A stretch of 64,000 nt of DNA from Oceanibaculum indicum P24 (GTDB taxonomy: Bacteria; Pseudomonadota; Alphaproteobacteria; Oceanibaculales; Oceanibaculaceae): positions 62,001 to 126,000 of the forward strand of contig NZ_AMRL01000007.1 of assembly GCF_000299935.1 (NCBI RefSeq), read 5' to 3'. The notes beneath the pieces are model-generated. The model was not told the DNA's origin, did no database searches, and saw only the letters and a program-made list of their open reading frames with translations. Positions 19,545 to 28,335 of this stretch are shown here, piece after piece; positions within the stretch are counted from its first letter, which is position 1, and each line of letters begins with the position of its first letter. A program made the position numbers and the translations under genes.

Positions 19545-20672
19545 ATGGTAGAGGCAGCGGTGCCGGATAGGTCGATCTCCGGTGCGAAGACGCAATCGCA
19601 TTCCCTGTCCATTCGCCGGTTGCGCAAGGTCTATGGCGACCTCGCGGCGGTGGACGATGTCAGCTTCGAGGTGGAGCGCGGCAAGTTCCTGACCCTGCTG
19701 GGCCCGTCCGGCTCCGGCAAGACGACGATCCTGATGTCGATCGCCGGCTTTGTGCAGCCCACATCCGGCTCGATCCTGCTGGACGACAAGGACATCACCG
19801 CCCTGCCGCCGGACAAGCGGAATTTCGGCATGGTGTTCCAGGGCTATGCCCTGTTCCCGCATATGAGCGTCGAGGACAATATCTGGTTCCCCCTGCGCGT
19901 GCGCGGCGTGAAGCGGGCCGAGGCTCAGAAGAGCGTCATGGCCTCGCTGGAGCTGGTGCAGATGGCGCATCTCGCCAAGCGCCTGCCGACCCAGCTGTCG
20001 GGCGGCCAGCAGCAGCGCGTGGCACTGGCCCGCGCGCTGGTGTTCCAGCCCGATTTGCTGCTGCTCGACGAGCCCCTGTCGGCGCTGGACAAGAAGCTGC
20101 GCGCCGATCTGCAGTGGGAGTTGAAATCCCTGCATAACCGGCTGGGCGCCACCTTCATCTATGTCACGCACGACCAGGAGGAGGCGTTGTCCATGTCGGA
20201 CGACATCATCATCCTGCGCGACGGAAAGATCGAGCAGATGGGCGGCCCCGGCGAACTGTACGAACGCCCGGCGACCCGCTTCGTCGCCGACTTCCTGGGC
20301 AAGAGCAACTTCATCAACGGCACCGTTGCAGGCACTGAGTCCGGCAGCTTCACCTACAAGGCCGGCGATCACGCGCTGGTGCAGGCGGGTGCTGCGGAAC
20401 CGGCTGGTCCCGGCGGCTCCGTTCTGATCGCGCTGCGCCCGGAGAAGCTGACCGTCAGCCAGGCCGAACCCGCCACGCGCAACCGCGTGCCCGGCACCAT
20501 CGACGCCTTCAACTATTACGGCGCCAATTATCACTTCCAGGTGCGCACCCAGGCGCTGGGCGATCTGATCGTCACCGCGCCGGCCTGGAAATGCGAGGTC
20601 GATCCCGCCATTGGCAACCAGGTCTGGCTGGGCTGGGAACCGGATGCCTCGGTGGTGGTGCGCGACAATTGA
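19545..20672 (+). CDS. ABC transporter ATP-binding protein, PotA/spermidine-putrescine type
   Basis: 375 residues: Walker A GPSGSGKTT, Q-loop VFQGYALFPHMSV, signature LSGGQQQRVALARAL, Walker B LLLLDEPLSALD, switch THDQEEAL, and a C-terminal TOBE domain (about 285-370). The family energises polyamine, opine, iron or amino-acid-derivative uptake. It heads an operon with a Tat-secreted binding protein, two permeases and three hydrolases for guanidino or amide compounds. Confidence 0.93.
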   Translation: MVEAAVPDRSISGAKTQSHSLSIRRLRKVYGDLAAVDDVSFEVERGKFLTLLGPSGSGKTTILMSIAGFVQPTSGSILLDDKDITALPPDKRNFGMVFQGYALFPHMSVEDNIWFPLRVRGVKRAEAQKSVMASLELVQMAHLAKRLPTQLSGGQQQRVALARALVFQPDLLLLDEPLSALDKKLRADLQWELKSLHNRLGATFIYVTHDQEEALSMSDDIIILRDGKIEQMGGPGELYERPATRFVADFLGKSNFINGTVAGTESGSFTYKAGDHALVQAGAAEPAGPGGSVLIALRPEKLTVSQAEPATRNRVPGTIDAFNYYGANYHFQVRTQALGDLIVTAPAWKCEVDPAIGNQVWLGWEPDASVVVRDN

Positions 20673-20743
20673 GCGACAGGAAAGCCGCCCGGCCAACGGG
20701 ATGGCGTGACAGGGACAACACGTAAAAGCAGAGGAGACCGGAC

Positions 20744-21934
20744 ATGAAATCGCGCAAGGATCTGAGCAAGACGCTCTACGAGAAGGATCTGTACCCGGAC
20801 GAGCAGTCCTTCGCCGAGGATTGCGCCGCCATTGCCGCCGAGCGGCTGGCGCGCGGCGAGATCGACCGCCGCAGCTTCGTGAAGGCGATGGCGATGCTGG
20901 GCCTGGCCCCGGTCGCGCTGAAGCTGGGCACCGGCAGCGCCGCCGCCCAGGCCAAGGAGCTGGTGGTGGTGAACTGGGGCGGCCCGGCGGTCGAGGCCTA
21001 TGCCAATGCCTGGGGCGTTCCGTTTGAGAAGGCCACCGGCACCAAGGTGGTGATCGACGGCACCGGCCCGCTTGGCTCCAAGATCCGCGCCATGGTCGAA
21101 GCCAAGGCCGTGACCTGGGATGTGTGCGACACCGGCACCGGCACCACGCTGGTGCTGCAGACGCATGACGTGCTGGAGCCCATCGACTATTCCATCGTCG
21201 ACAAGTCGAAGATGGCGCCGGACTTCGCCTATGAGTATGGCTGCGCCAACTACATGTTCAGCTTCGTGCTGGCCTACAACAAGGCAAAGCTCTCCGAGGC
21301 GCCGAAGGACTGGAAGGATTTCTGGGACCTGAAGAAGTTCCCTGGTGGCCGCACCCTGCGCAAGCAGCCGAACGGCATGCTGGAGGCCTGTATGCTGGCC
21401 GCCGGCAAGTCGCACAAGGACGTCTATCCGATCGACCTGAACCTTGCGATGAGCAAGCTGAAGGAGATCAAGAGCGCTGTCGTCGCCTGGGGTTCCGGCT
21501 CGCAGAGCCAGGAGCTGTTCCGCACCGGCGAGGTGGTGATGGGCAACATCTGGCACACCCGCGCCAACCTGCTGACCCGCGACATGGCCGGCGATGTGAC
21601 CTGGACCTGGAAGGACGGCATCGTCACGGCCGGCATGTGGAACGTGCCGAAGGGCAATCCGGCCGGCAAGGAAACGGCGATGAAGTTCATCGCCTCGGCG
21701 CAGGACCCGGCTGGCCAGATCGAGCTGTTCAAGGTCATGGGCAACGGCCCGGCCAACCCGGCCGCCGCCGACATGGTGCCCGCCGACATGAAGCACATCG
21801 ATCCGGGCCAGCCCGAGAACATGAAGCTGCAGATGATCCAGAGCGGCCCCTGGTATCAGGAGCCGAGCGGCAAGGGCAAGCTGACCAACGACGAGTTGTC
21901 GCGCGAGATGTGGCTGGACACGCTGTCCTCGTAA
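20744..21934 (+). CDS. ABC transporter substrate-binding protein, PotD-like, Tat-exported
   Basis: 396 residues. A twin-arginine motif DRRSFVK lies at about residues 42-48, preceded by an unusually long acidic and basic N-region and followed by a hydrophobic stretch ending in AQA, so it should be exported folded. The body is an extracellular solute-binding protein type 2 (VNWGGPAVEAYANAWGVPFEK region, MVEAKAVTWDV). It is the ligand-binding component for the PotABC-like importer. Ligand is inferred to be a guanidino or polyamine-like cation from the neighbouring enzymes. Confidence 0.9.
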   Translation: MKSRKDLSKTLYEKDLYPDEQSFAEDCAAIAAERLARGEIDRRSFVKAMAMLGLAPVALKLGTGSAAAQAKELVVVNWGGPAVEAYANAWGVPFEKATGTKVVIDGTGPLGSKIRAMVEAKAVTWDVCDTGTGTTLVLQTHDVLEPIDYSIVDKSKMAPDFAYEYGCANYMFSFVLAYNKAKLSEAPKDWKDFWDLKKFPGGRTLRKQPNGMLEACMLAAGKSHKDVYPIDLNLAMSKLKEIKSAVVAWGSGSQSQELFRTGEVVMGNIWHTRANLLTRDMAGDVTWTWKDGIVTAGMWNVPKGNPAGKETAMKFIASAQDPAGQIELFKVMGNGPANPAAADMVPADMKHIDPGQPENMKLQMIQSGPWYQEPSGKGKLTNDELSREMWLDTLSS

Positions 21935-22018
21935 GGACAGCCGGCTGCTTCGTGCCCGGTCGCCCAGAAGCGGCCGGGTTGACCTGACGTAGAAAAGAGA
22001 GCATCGGCGGGATTTCGG

Positions 22019-22855
22019 ATGCTGACCTCGCAACGCAATACCTATTGGCTGCTGATCGCGCCCGCGGTCCTGCTGATGCTCATCTTCTATATCTATCCGC
22101 TGTTCCAGGTGCTGTGGATCAGCGTGACCGAGCCCTATCCGGGCCTGCAGAATTACGAGGCGCTGCTGACGCGCCCGCTGCTGCACCGCATCTGGCTGAC
22201 GACGCTGCGCATCTGCGCGATCACCACCATCATTACCGTGGTGCTGGGCTATCTCGTCGCCTACGCGATGGTGCATGTGAAGGAAACCCAGCGTGCCTGG
22301 ATGATGTTCTGCATCCTGCTGACCTTCTGGCTCAGCGTACTGATCCGCGCCTTCGCCTGGGTCATGCTGCTGCGCAATGAGGGGCTGGCGAATCAGGGGC
22401 TGATGGCGCTGGGGCTGATCTCCGAGCCGCTGCCGCTGGTGCGCAACGAATTCGGCGTCATTGTCGGCATGGTGCATTTCATGCTGCCGCTGGCGGTGCT
22501 GCCGATCTTCTCCAACATGACCGGTATCGATGCGCGCTATGTCTCGGCGGCGCGCGGGCTGGGTGCGTCGCCCTGGGTTGCCTTCCGGCATATCTACCTG
22601 CCGCTCAGCAAGCCGGGGCTGATCGCCGCGACCATCCTGGTGTTCGTGTTCTCGCTGGGCTTCTTCATCACGCCGGCCATCCTGGGTGGCGGCAAGGTGG
22701 TGATGATCTCCGAATATATCCGCGTCAGCTTCGAGGAGACGCTGCGCTGGGGGCAGGCGACCATGCTGGCCTCGACGCTGCTGTTCGCGGTGCTGCTGAC
22801 GCTGGCGCTGGTCGCGCGCTTCGTTGACCTTAAGAAAGTGTTCGGGGCGCGATGA
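22019..22855 (+). CDS. ABC transporter permease, PotB type
   Basis: 278 residues, six predicted helices, with the EAA loop ARYVSAARGLGASPWVAF about 85 residues before the C-terminus. First permease of the Pot-type importer. Its TGA overlaps the start of the next permease (ATGATGA), a mark of translational coupling. Confidence 0.92.
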   Translation: MLTSQRNTYWLLIAPAVLLMLIFYIYPLFQVLWISVTEPYPGLQNYEALLTRPLLHRIWLTTLRICAITTIITVVLGYLVAYAMVHVKETQRAWMMFCILLTFWLSVLIRAFAWVMLLRNEGLANQGLMALGLISEPLPLVRNEFGVIVGMVHFMLPLAVLPIFSNMTGIDARYVSAARGLGASPWVAFRHIYLPLSKPGLIAATILVFVFSLGFFITPAILGGGKVVMISEYIRVSFEETLRWGQATMLASTLLFAVLLTLALVARFVDLKKVFGAR

Positions 22856-23685
22856 TGAAGGGAGATTTCCGCGAGCTTTTCGGGCGGGGCATGGTGCTGG
22901 GCGGCGCCTGGACCGTGCTGGCCTTCCTGGTGCTGCCGATGGTGGTGGTGATCCCGGTCTCGATCACCGACCAGTATTATTTGTCGCTGCCGCAGGACGG
23001 CGTGTCGCTGCAGCATTACGCCGCCTTCTTCAGCAACGATATCTGGCTGTCCGCGACCGGGCAGAGCATCGTGATCGCGGTCGCCTCCACCCTGGCCGCC
23101 GTGGTGCTGGGCACGTTGTGCGCCATCGGCTGCTGGCGGCTGTCTACCAACGCATCGGAGGCGGTGCGCACCTTCATGCTGATCCCGATCATCGTGCCGA
23201 CCATCGTTCAGGCGCTGGCGATGTACCGGTTCTGGATCGACCTGCGGCTGCTGGATTCCTATCTCGGCGTCATTCTGGCGCATACGCTGGTCGCGATCCC
23301 CTATGTGATCATCACCGTGTCTGCCTCGCTGGCGAATTTCGACGTGCGGCTGGAACAGGCGGCGCGCAGCCTGGGCGCCTCGATGAGCGAGACCATCCGC
23401 CTGGTGATCGTGCCGCGCATCCTGCCGGGCATGCTGTCGGGGGCGATCTTCGCCTTCACCATCTCCTTCGACGAGATCGTGATGGTGCTGTTCCTGACCA
23501 GCCGCAACATCTACACCCTACCGAAGCGCATCTGGGACGGCATCGAGGATCATCTCGACCCCACCATCGCCGCCGTCGCCACGCTTCTCATCATCGTTAC
23601 GCTGGCGCTGCTGCTGTTCGAGCTGTGGTCGCGCCAGCGCCGGGCCGCGCGCCTGAAGGCGCTGGCTTCAGAGGGCGGGGAATAA
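22852..23685 (+). CDS. ABC transporter permease, PotC type
   Basis: 277 residues, six helices, EAA loop VRLEQAARSLGASMSETI about 90 residues from the end, and the family FTISFDEIVMVLFLTS segment after it. It overlaps the PotB-type gene by four bases and completes the heterodimeric channel. A second in-frame ATG lies three bases on (22855). Confidence 0.92.
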   Translation: MMKGDFRELFGRGMVLGGAWTVLAFLVLPMVVVIPVSITDQYYLSLPQDGVSLQHYAAFFSNDIWLSATGQSIVIAVASTLAAVVLGTLCAIGCWRLSTNASEAVRTFMLIPIIVPTIVQALAMYRFWIDLRLLDSYLGVILAHTLVAIPYVIITVSASLANFDVRLEQAARSLGASMSETIRLVIVPRILPGMLSGAIFAFTISFDEIVMVLFLTSRNIYTLPKRIWDGIEDHLDPTIAAVATLLIIVTLALLLFELWSRQRRAARLKALASEGGE

Positions 23686-23733
23686 CACCCGCCAGCAAGC
23701 AAAACGCTCCACCATAGGAAGAGGATCGACCCC

Positions 23734-24747
23734 ATGGGTGCCGTCAGCGAGTTCGAATATCGCTACAACATGACGATGAAGATTTTCCACTCGCACGCCG
23801 AGCCGGCGTTCGAGACCCCGCAGCAGCAGGAGACGGTGTGGGGGCAGCAATGGGGCTGCGACAATGATGTGGGCCAGCTGCGCAAGGTGCTGATGCACCG
23901 GCCGGGCGAGGAGATGAACATCATCGATCCGTCCAAGCGCATCGAGGAGCTGGGCAGCTATGGCGATGTCGAGGGCCAGACCTGGTACTGGCGCGGCGAC
24001 GTGATCCCCTCGCTGGCGGAACAGCAGGCCCAGCACGACGCGCTGGCCGACACGCTGCGCAAGGAAGGCGTGGAGGTCGTCTATCTGAAGCGCTGCGCGC
24101 CGGGCCGGCACAAATCGATCTATACCCGCGATTCGGTGATCGGCGTGAAGGGCGGCGCCATCGTGACGCGCCTGGGGCCGATCGTGCGGCGCGGCGAGGA
24201 AGCACCGGCGACCGAGACGCTGGCCTCCATCGGCATGCCGATCCTGCGCACCGTGCACGGCACCGGCCTGATGGAGGGCGGCAGCTTTGCCTGGCTGAAG
24301 CCGGGGCTGGCCGCCGTCGGCCGTTCCAACCGGGTGAATGAGGAAGGCACGCGCCAGGTCGAGGAGGTGCTGAAGGCACAGGGCTGCGAGCTGCTGCGCG
24401 TGGATTTGACCGGCTACCGCCTGCATATCGACGGCAATCTGGTGATGATCGATGTCGATACCGCGATCATCAACCCGACGCAGCTGCCCTTCTGGTTCCT
24501 GGAGAAGCTGAAGGAGCTGGGCATCCGCACCATCGAGGTCAGCCCCGACGATCCGTCGGGCGCGGTCAACTGCATCGCCGTGCGGCCGGGCCGCGTGGTG
24601 ATGGAGGCGAATTTGTCGCCGCGCACCGCCGACAAGCTGGACAGACTGGGCATCGAGATCGTCGATGTGAAATACGACAAGATCTGGCTGGGCGGCGGCG
24701 GCATCCACTGCTCGACCAGCCCGCTGGTCCGCGATTCCATCGGCTGA
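23734..24747 (+). CDS. Arginine deiminase/DDAH-like guanidino hydrolase (amidinotransferase superfamily)
   Basis: 337 residues of the guanidine-modifying pentein superfamily. The catalytic set lines up: Asp133 in YTRD, Glu181 in LMEGGSF, His231 and Asp233 in LHIDG, and nucleophile Cys326 in GGGIHCSTS. The N-terminal DVGQLRKVLMHRPG segment is typical of arginine deiminase and dimethylarginine hydrolase. It should hydrolyse or deiminate a guanidino compound through a Cys-amidino intermediate. It is followed after 11 bases by the DUF1028 gene and then by a ureohydrolase. Specific substrate (arginine derivative, methylarginine, other) is not fixed. Confidence 0.85.
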   Translation: MGAVSEFEYRYNMTMKIFHSHAEPAFETPQQQETVWGQQWGCDNDVGQLRKVLMHRPGEEMNIIDPSKRIEELGSYGDVEGQTWYWRGDVIPSLAEQQAQHDALADTLRKEGVEVVYLKRCAPGRHKSIYTRDSVIGVKGGAIVTRLGPIVRRGEEAPATETLASIGMPILRTVHGTGLMEGGSFAWLKPGLAAVGRSNRVNEEGTRQVEEVLKAQGCELLRVDLTGYRLHIDGNLVMIDVDTAIINPTQLPFWFLEKLKELGIRTIEVSPDDPSGAVNCIAVRPGRVVMEANLSPRTADKLDRLGIEIVDVKYDKIWLGGGGIHCSTSPLVRDSIG

Positions 24748-24758
24748 GGGAGGGCGGC

Positions 24759-25472
24759 ATGACCTTCTCCCTCGTCGCGCGCTGCGGCCGTACCGGCGAA
24801 ATCGGCGCGGTCATCTCCACCTCCAACCTCGCGGTCGGCAGCCGCTGCGTCTATCTGAAGTCCGGCGTCGGCGGCTTCCTGACCCAGCACCGCACCGACC
24901 CAAGGCTGGGGCCGCGCGGCATCGCGCTGTTGCAGGATGGCGCCACCGCCGCCGAGGCGATGGCCGCCGTGGTCGCCAGCACGAAGGATATCGGCTGGCG
25001 GCAGCTTGCCTGCGTGGACCGGCATGGCAACACCGCCTTTCACCATGGCGACAAAATCTATTCGATCCGCGCCGAATGCCAGGCGCCGGGCGTCGTCGCC
25101 ATCGGCAACATCATCGATAATCCCGAGGTGCCGAAGGCGATGGTCGCGGCCTTCACCGCCGACCCGTCGCTGGAGATCGCCGAGCGGCTGCTGCGCGCCA
25201 TCGAGGCGGGCGAGGCGGCGGGCGGTGAGACTGGCACTGTGCATGCAGCCCAGATGATCGCGGTCGGCGAGAACAGCTTCCCGCTGTTCGACCTGCGCAT
25301 CGATTATTCGGAGACGCCGCTGCCCGACCTGCGCCGGCTGTGGGAGCGCTATCGGGCAGAGGCAGCGGGCTTCGCCGTGCGCGTGCTGGACCCGGATAGC
25401 GTGCCGCCGCAGCAGGATCTGTACGATGCGGCGCAGGCGCGCATGAAGGAGCTGGGAATCAGCTACTCATGA
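24759..25472 (+). CDS. DUF1028 family protein (Ntn-hydrolase-like)
   Basis: 237 residues matching DUF1028: N-terminal TFSLVARCGRTGEIGAVISTS, then GVGGFLTQ and DPRLGPRGIALL. The family has an Ntn-hydrolase-like fold without assigned activity and often sits with amino-acid or amide catabolic genes. Its position between two guanidino-compound hydrolases suggests an amidase-type step. The stop overlaps the next start (ATGA at 25469). Confidence 0.82.
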   Translation: MTFSLVARCGRTGEIGAVISTSNLAVGSRCVYLKSGVGGFLTQHRTDPRLGPRGIALLQDGATAAEAMAAVVASTKDIGWRQLACVDRHGNTAFHHGDKIYSIRAECQAPGVVAIGNIIDNPEVPKAMVAAFTADPSLEIAERLLRAIEAGEAAGGETGTVHAAQMIAVGENSFPLFDLRIDYSETPLPDLRRLWERYRAEAAGFAVRVLDPDSVPPQQDLYDAAQARMKELGISYS

Positions 25473-26437
25473 CCGGGAAGCTGCCCAACAGCCTGTTCCG
25501 CACCGTCGGCACCTATCTCGGCGTGCCGCAGACGCTGGACCTGACCGGTGCGAAGGCGGCGGTGATCGGCCTGCCCTTCGATTGTGGCCGGCACCCACGG
25601 CGTGTCGGCGCGCGGCTGGGGCCGGCGGCGATCCGCTATATGTCCACCGACATGGTGCGGCATTACCGGCCCGACGATCCCGGCGATTTCGATCCCGTTC
25701 GCGCGCTGGGGCTGGTCGATTGCGGCGATGTGCCGGTGGTCTCGGCGGAGGTCGAATCCTCGGTCGAGACGATGGCCGAGGCAATCTCGGCGGTGGTGGA
25801 ACGGGGCGTGGTGCCGATCTGCATGGGCGGCGACGGCGTCATCAGCCTGCCGCAGATGCAGGCGCTCAGCCGGAAATATCCCGACCTGTGCGTGCTGCAT
25901 TTCGATTCCCACACCGACGCCTATCCCGAAGCCGGTAACGAGAGCGAGATCAACCCCGCCACCACCTTCGCCTATGCGGTGCAGAAGGGCTATGTCGATG
26001 CCAGCCGGTCGATCCATTTCGGCCTGCGCGGCTTCACCTATGTGCCGCGCGTGTTCGACTACACGCAGGGGCTGGGCTATCAGACCATCCCCATCGAGGC
26101 GCTGGAAAGCGAGGGCGTGGCCGGTCTTGCGAAGCGCTTTAAGGAGACGGTTGGCGACCGCCCGGTCTTCCTGTGCTTCGACATGGATTTCTTCGATCCC
26201 TCGGCGGCCCCCGGGGTCTTCACCCCGGCCTGGGGCGGGGCGACGGCGCGCGAGGGGCTGGCGCTGTTGCGCGCGCTGAAGGGCATCAATTTCGTCGGCT
26301 TCGACGTGAACACGCTGACTCCCGGCGCTGACCTGAAGGGCCAGACCGCCTGGCTCGCCGCCACGGTTATGCTGGAATTCTGCTACCTCGCCTGCGACTC
26401 CCTGGGTCTGACCCCGAAGGGTGAGGCAGCGTATTAG
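25469..26437 (+). CDS. Agmatinase/ureohydrolase family protein with an altered metal site
   Basis: 322 residues of the arginase/agmatinase fold. Motif 2 is intact (Asp146, His148, Asp150 in FDSHTDA) and motif 3 is intact (Asp238 and Asp240 in CFDMDFFDP). Motif 1, normally GGDHS with a metal-binding His, reads GGDGVIS with Gly123 at that position. The enzyme class hydrolyses the guanidino group to urea using two metal ions; loss of this ligand could change the metal, the activity or the substrate. It ends a seven-gene operon and overlaps DUF1028 by four bases. Confidence 0.85.
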   Translation: MTGKLPNSLFRTVGTYLGVPQTLDLTGAKAAVIGLPFDCGRHPRRVGARLGPAAIRYMSTDMVRHYRPDDPGDFDPVRALGLVDCGDVPVVSAEVESSVETMAEAISAVVERGVVPICMGGDGVISLPQMQALSRKYPDLCVLHFDSHTDAYPEAGNESEINPATTFAYAVQKGYVDASRSIHFGLRGFTYVPRVFDYTQGLGYQTIPIEALESEGVAGLAKRFKETVGDRPVFLCFDMDFFDPSAAPGVFTPAWGGATAREGLALLRALKGINFVGFDVNTLTPGADLKGQTAWLAATVMLEFCYLACDSLGLTPKGEAAY

Positions 26438-26449
26438 CGGCGGGCGCCG

Positions 26450-28081
26450 TTAGAGCCCGCCATGCACCAGCCGGCCGCCCAGCAGGGTGGCGGTCACGCC
26501 GACCTCGCGGATTTCCTCCACCGGGATGCTGAAATAATCACGGTCCAGTACGGCGATATCGGCCAGCTTGCCGAGCTCCAGCGATCCCTTTACAGCTTCC
26601 TCGCGGCCTGACCACGCCCCCAGAATCGTATAGGCGCGCAGGGCTTCCTCCGCCGTCACCGCCTCGGCCTCGTCCAGCGAGGCGCCGGTCTGCGCCTTGC
26701 GCGTCACCATCGACCACAAGGCGAAGAAGGGGTTGGGGTCGCACACCATGGCGTCGGAATGGCCGGGGGCGGGGATGCCGGCATCGATCAGGCTGCGGTG
26801 CGGCCACATCCAGCGCATCGCCGCCTCGCCGCGATTGGCGCGGTAGGCCTCGCCCAGATCGTACATGAAGCCGGTGGCGGAACTGTCCACCGCGCCGACC
26901 CGCTTCAGCCGTTCCAGGATCGGCGGGGTGACGTAGCAGCAATGCTCGACCCGCATGCGGTGGTCCGCCACCGGATGGGCGGCGAGGCAATGCTCGATCA
27001 CGTCCAGCGCGAAGTCGATCCCGCGGTCGCCCACGCCCTCGATCATCACCTGCAGCCCGCCCTTGTGCGCGGCCAGCGCGCGGGATTTCAGGTCCTCCAG
27101 CTCGTAGAGCAGCATGCCGGTGTTCGGCTCGGGCTCGCCCTCGATGCGCTTGCCGACATAGGGCTCGTAATAGGCGGCGGTGCGGCCGGAGGTGGAGCAG
27201 TCTGGGCACCATTCGACGCCGATGATGCGCACCATGTCATCGCCGAAGCCGGAGCGAATGCCGGCCTTCACATAGGATTCCACCAGCCCGTCCTCGCGGC
27301 CCGAGACGATGATGCCGACGCGCATGCGCAGCCGCTCCTGCTGGCGCAGCAGCTGATAGGCCTGGATCGAGCGGCTGCCGGCCAGCGAGTTATAGACGGT
27401 CGTGATGCCATGACGCGCCCAGTCGTCGAACACTTTCTCCAGCCCGTCGGCAAGGCGGGCGGGCGTGTCGGCGCCGTGGATCACATCGAGGAACATATGT
27501 ACCGCCGTCTCGCGCATCAGGCCGGTCAGCTCCCCGGTCTCGGGGTGATGGTCGAAGCGGCCGAAGGCGGGGTCGGGCGTGTCGCGGTCGATGCCCAGTT
27601 CTCGGAAGGCGCGGGAATTGGCGAGGCCGATATGGCCGTCGGTGCGCAGGATGAAGAGCGGCCGGCCCTGGCCTGCCGCGTCCAGCTCCGCCAGCGTGGG
27701 ATAGCCGCCGGACTTGTTCTCGTTCAGCCGGTAGGCGACAACCCAGTCGTCCGTGCCGCGGGCGGCGGCGACATCGGTGAGCCGCGCGAGCAGGGCGGCG
27801 CGCGACTGGATGCGGTTCGGGCCGACATCCTCCCACCCGGCGAGGCGGGCGGCGTAGCTGTCGGGGTGGCAGTGGCTGTCCACGATGCCGGGAATGGCGG
27901 TGCGGCCGCCAAGGTCCATCACCTTTGTCTCCGGACCGGCCAGCCCGTCCAGATCACCCTCGCTGCCGACCGCCAGGATACGCCCGTCGCGGATGGCGAG
28001 CGCGCTGGCGACGCGGCTGTGCGCGTCCAGCGTATGAATGCGCCCGTTGCGCAGGATCAGGTCGGCGGCCAGTCGCGGCAT
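26450..28081 (-). CDS. YtcJ-type amidohydrolase with a His-to-Glu change
   Basis: 543 residues of the same group as the enzyme at 757-2388. HxH is present (DSHCHPD), as is a GHSDAMVCDPNP segment near the C-terminus. The central motif usually IHAIGD reads IEGVGD, putting Glu348 where a metal-binding His is expected. It is convergent with the ureohydrolase (12 bases between stops) and divergent from the leuA leader. Likely a metal-dependent amide hydrolase; substrate unknown. Confidence 0.85.
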   Translation of the reverse strand: MPRLAADLILRNGRIHTLDAHSRVASALAIRDGRILAVGSEGDLDGLAGPETKVMDLGGRTAIPGIVDSHCHPDSYAARLAGWEDVGPNRIQSRAALLARLTDVAAARGTDDWVVAYRLNENKSGGYPTLAELDAAGQGRPLFILRTDGHIGLANSRAFRELGIDRDTPDPAFGRFDHHPETGELTGLMRETAVHMFLDVIHGADTPARLADGLEKVFDDWARHGITTVYNSLAGSRSIQAYQLLRQQERLRMRVGIIVSGREDGLVESYVKAGIRSGFGDDMVRIIGVEWCPDCSTSGRTAAYYEPYVGKRIEGEPEPNTGMLLYELEDLKSRALAAHKGGLQVMIEGVGDRGIDFALDVIEHCLAAHPVADHRMRVEHCCYVTPPILERLKRVGAVDSSATGFMYDLGEAYRANRGEAAMRWMWPHRSLIDAGIPAPGHSDAMVCDPNPFFALWSMVTRKAQTGASLDEAEAVTAEEALRAYTILGAWSGREEAVKGSLELGKLADIAVLDRDYFSIPVEEIREVGVTATLLGGRLVHGGL

Positions 28082-28178
28082 GGTTCTCTCCCCCCCGGTT
28101 CAAGGCCGGCCAAGCTTGGCAGGATTTGTCAGGAGAGAAAACAGGTTTGCGGCCTGAAAGAAGGTTCGTACCGGGTGG

Positions 28179-28207
28179 TTGACGCTGCCGCCGGCACTGT
28201 GCACATT
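28179..28207 (+). promoter_or_regulatory. Candidate promoter for the leuA leader
   Basis: TTGACG at 28179-28184 is followed after 17 bases by CACATT (28202-28207), a weak -10. Transcription would start about 28213-28215, at or next to the leader ATG (28214), so the leader could be translated from a leaderless or nearly leaderless mRNA. The AGAGG just upstream is too close to the ATG to be a normal ribosome site. Confidence 0.45.
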
Positions 28208-28213
28208 AGAGGC

Positions 28214-28264
28214 ATGATTATTCACGCGGCAGCCCTTCTACGACTTCTAGGCCCGACCTCCTGA
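28214..28264 (+). CDS. Leucine-rich leader peptide upstream of leuA
   Basis: A 16-residue ORF, MIIHAAALLRLLGPTS. Its four leucines fall in two pairs, and all use CTT or CTA, codons that are rare in this genome, where leucine in neighbouring genes is almost always CTG or CTC. Two Ile codons are near the start. The stop lies in the loop of a CCTCC/GGAGG hairpin (28257-28261 with 28266-28270). This is the design of a ribosome-sensing attenuator: slow decoding of Leu codons when charged tRNA-Leu is short. The gene downstream is leuA, which fits. No protein evidence exists; the call rests on codon pattern and position. Confidence 0.75.
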   Translation: MIIHAAALLRLLGPTS

Positions 28265-28306
28265 GGGAGGCGGGATAACGCGCGTCGTCGATCTGTCCGT
28301 TGCTGC

Positions 28307-28335
28307 CGGTGAAATCATGTCCACCGTTTCGTTTT
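28307..28335 (+). terminator. Candidate attenuator terminator before leuA
   Basis: CGGTG (28307-28311) pairs with CACCG (28322-28326) across a 10-base loop and is followed by TTTCGTTTT. It lies 42 bases after the leader stop and about 150 bases before leuA. The stem is only five pairs, so strength is uncertain; the antiterminator partner was not identified. The rest of the 224-base space from the leader stop to leuA holds no other gene that I can support. Confidence 0.5.

Noticed and set aside
20531-22591. A 686-codon minus-strand frame opposite the Pot-type genes
   Set aside because: Shadow of the binding-protein and permease genes; low-complexity His/Arg/Gln-rich translation.
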